DNA of 64,000 bases, from assembly GCA_046350055.1 (NCBI GenBank), contig JAXMBC010000001.1, positions 4,092,001 to 4,156,000 of the forward strand. Reading direction: 5' to 3'. Below the pieces are notes generated by a model. That model was not told the DNA's origin. It saw nothing but the letters and a program-made list of their open reading frames with translations, and did no database searches. Within the stretch, counting starts at the first letter, position 1. Each line of letters starts with the position of its first letter. This document shows positions 62,751 through 64,000 of the stretch, one piece after another. The position numbers were made by a program, and so were the translations under genes. Origin of the DNA: JAEUIE01 sp046350055 (lineage in GTDB: Bacteria; Planctomycetota; Planctomycetia; Gemmatales; HRBIN36).

Positions 62751-64000
62751 ATGCCCTTACGCTTCGCATTGGCTTTGCACGATCATCAGCCTGTCGGCAA
62801 TTTCGACAGCGTCTATGCGCAAGCCTATGCCGATGCGTACTTCCCTTTCCTCGATATTATCAGCCAGTATCCTGAACTGGCTTTCAGTCTGCACATCAGC
62901 GGGCCGCTGCTTGATTGGCTGGAAAAGAACCGGCCTGATCACCTGGGCGATCTGAAAGAACTCGTCAAAGCCGGCCAGCTCGAGATTATCGGTGGCGCCT
63001 ACTACGAACCGATCCTTCCCATCCTGCCACGCCGCGATCGTGTCGGCCAGATTCGTCGCTATTCGGAAAAGCTCAAGGATATCTTCGATACGGATGTTCG
63101 GGGCATGTGGCTGGCTGAGCGGGTGTGGGAACCGAGCCTGGTAACCGACCTCCTTGAAGCTGACATCGAGTATACGTTGCTTGACGACTTTCATTTCAAG
63201 CAAGCGGGCATGGAGGAAGATGATCTCCATGGTTATTTCCTGACCGAAGACCAGGGCTTTCTGCTCCGCATCTTCCCGATCAGTGAGCCGCTGCGATACA
63301 TGATCCCGTGGAAGGATCCTGCTGAGGCTATCTCGTATCTTGATCTGCTGGCTGAAACCTATCCTGATTCGGTCGTAGTCTGTGCGGATGATGGTGAGAA
63401 ATTTGGTTCCTGGCCCGGCACGAATGGACTGTGCTACGAGAAGAAGTGGCTGACCCAGTTCTTTGACCTTCTTCTGGAGCGACAGGCGCAGGACAAGATA
63501 CAGCTCGTCACGCTGTCCCAGGCGCTCGATGAGACTCCGCCTCAGGGTACCATCTATCTGCCGGAATGCAGTTATCGCGAGATGACCGAATGGGCATTGC
63601 CTACCGCGCGGCAACTGTCGAGGCAGCAATTGCTCAAGGGATTTGAAGGCAAACCTGTGCAGGAGCAGATCAAGAATAATCTGCGAGGTGGCATCTGGCG
63701 CAATTTTGCCAGCAAGTACCCCGAAGTGAGGGAGATGCAGGCCCGCATGATCGAAGTGAGTGATCATATCGCGGCTGCAGCAGGCAATCCTTCCATCGAA
63801 AATGCCATCCTGGAACTCTATCGTGGTCAGTGCAACTGCCCGTATTGGCACGGTGCTTTTGGCGGACTCTATCTGCCTCACCTGCGGCATGCCATCTACA
63901 AACACCTGATCAGTGCCGATAACGCCTGTCTGGCAGACGACATCGCTCATGGTCAGCGGGTGGATATCGAACTGCATGACTTTAATCTCGATGGGCGCCG
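62751..64000 (+). CDS. glycoside hydrolase family 57 protein (partial, runs off the window)
   Basis: At least 416 residues with no stop. Five GH57 motifs in order: ALALHDHQPVGNF (about residue 6), GGAYYEPILPILPRRDR, GMWLAERVWEPSL (nucleophile Glu in AERVW), CADDGEKFGSWPG (acid/base Asp) and YREMTEWALP. Hydrolyses or transfers alpha-glucans (amylase or 4-alpha-glucanotransferase type). Motif 1 has LHDHQP where most members have HFHQP. ATG 62751 follows AAGGA by about 15 bases, somewhat far. Divergent from the barrel gene; about 280 bases separate them, with no other feature seen. Confidence 0.92.
   Translation, partial: MPLRFALALHDHQPVGNFDSVYAQAYADAYFPFLDIISQYPELAFSLHISGPLLDWLEKNRPDHLGDLKELVKAGQLEIIGGAYYEPILPILPRRDRVGQIRRYSEKLKDIFDTDVRGMWLAERVWEPSLVTDLLEADIEYTLLDDFHFKQAGMEEDDLHGYFLTEDQGFLLRIFPISEPLRYMIPWKDPAEAISYLDLLAETYPDSVVVCADDGEKFGSWPGTNGLCYEKKWLTQFFDLLLERQAQDKIQLVTLSQALDETPPQGTIYLPECSYREMTEWALPTARQLSRQQLLKGFEGKPVQEQIKNNLRGGIWRNFASKYPEVREMQARMIEVSDHIAAAAGNPSIENAILELYRGQCNCPYWHGAFGGLYLPHLRHAIYKHLISADNACLADDIAHGQRVDIELHDFNLDGR

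Noticed and set aside
62757..63977. 406-codon open frame on the minus strand
   Set aside because: It lies antisense to the GH57 gene, whose five family motifs are all present on the plus strand.

Overview
The window reads as chromosomal DNA of a planctomycete, most likely Gemmataceae-like. The markers are a TIGR03067-type protein, a DUF1559-type protein, a DUF4139-type secreted protein, a PEP-CTERM protein, many secreted proteins of unknown function, and a moderately high-GC backbone with short operons on both strands. I found no rRNA, tRNA or CRISPR array.

Layout. 1-5500: end of an upstream gene, a DUF1877 protein, a four-repeat coiled-coil exported protein, then a UDP-sugar pyrophosphorylase/DUF1015 pair divergent from yggS. 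5580-7440: an AT-rich accessory cassette between two inverted REP-type palindromes. Its single small gene has been split by an IS630-family element; removing the IS and one TA restores the reading frame. 7440-20990: housekeeping and regulation (histidine kinase, rnc, a VTT membrane protein, DUF4139, DUF1559, a LOG-family protein, rarA, DUF4259), then a two-component system whose kinase carries an ABC-type substrate-binding sensor. 21200-27600: a tight energy and stress cluster (HdeD-like, L-lactate dehydrogenase, 6-phosphofructokinase, BASS transporter, LOG family, DUF2254, with convergent PPK2). 27600-32170: an RND efflux pump with its adaptor. 32400-48460: mostly exported or membrane proteins, including a Gly-rich TPR protein, a SulP transporter, a retropepsin-like protein without its catalytic Asp residues, a FecR-domain protein, an S10 peptidase, esterases, a PEP-CTERM protein and a tiny KOW protein. 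48500-52300: tyrA and a PurS-PurL fusion gene with an in-frame palindrome insertion.

52500-56400 is the main accessory region and the most interesting part. It holds a complete REP-associated tyrosine transposase (RAYT, HUH/Y1 family) between REP palindromes, a second RAYT copy truncated exactly at another REP unit, two near-identical RHS core fragments, a possible RHS toxin-tip fragment, two small AT-rich genes in the position of immunity genes, a strongly folded non-coding segment, and a CHC2 zinc-finger gene. The REP hairpins share one architecture (about 30 nt, conserved GAGTAC core, AGTA loop, usually an A:A mismatch) while arm sequences differ with compensating changes. The same family bounds the cassette at 5.6-7.4 kb, so REP/RAYT activity seems tied to the movement or capture of small foreign genes here.

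56600-64000: a large secreted GH-like protein, a small DcrB/PsbP-like protein, a polytopic membrane protein, an outer-membrane beta-barrel candidate, and the start of a GH57 glycosidase that runs off the window.
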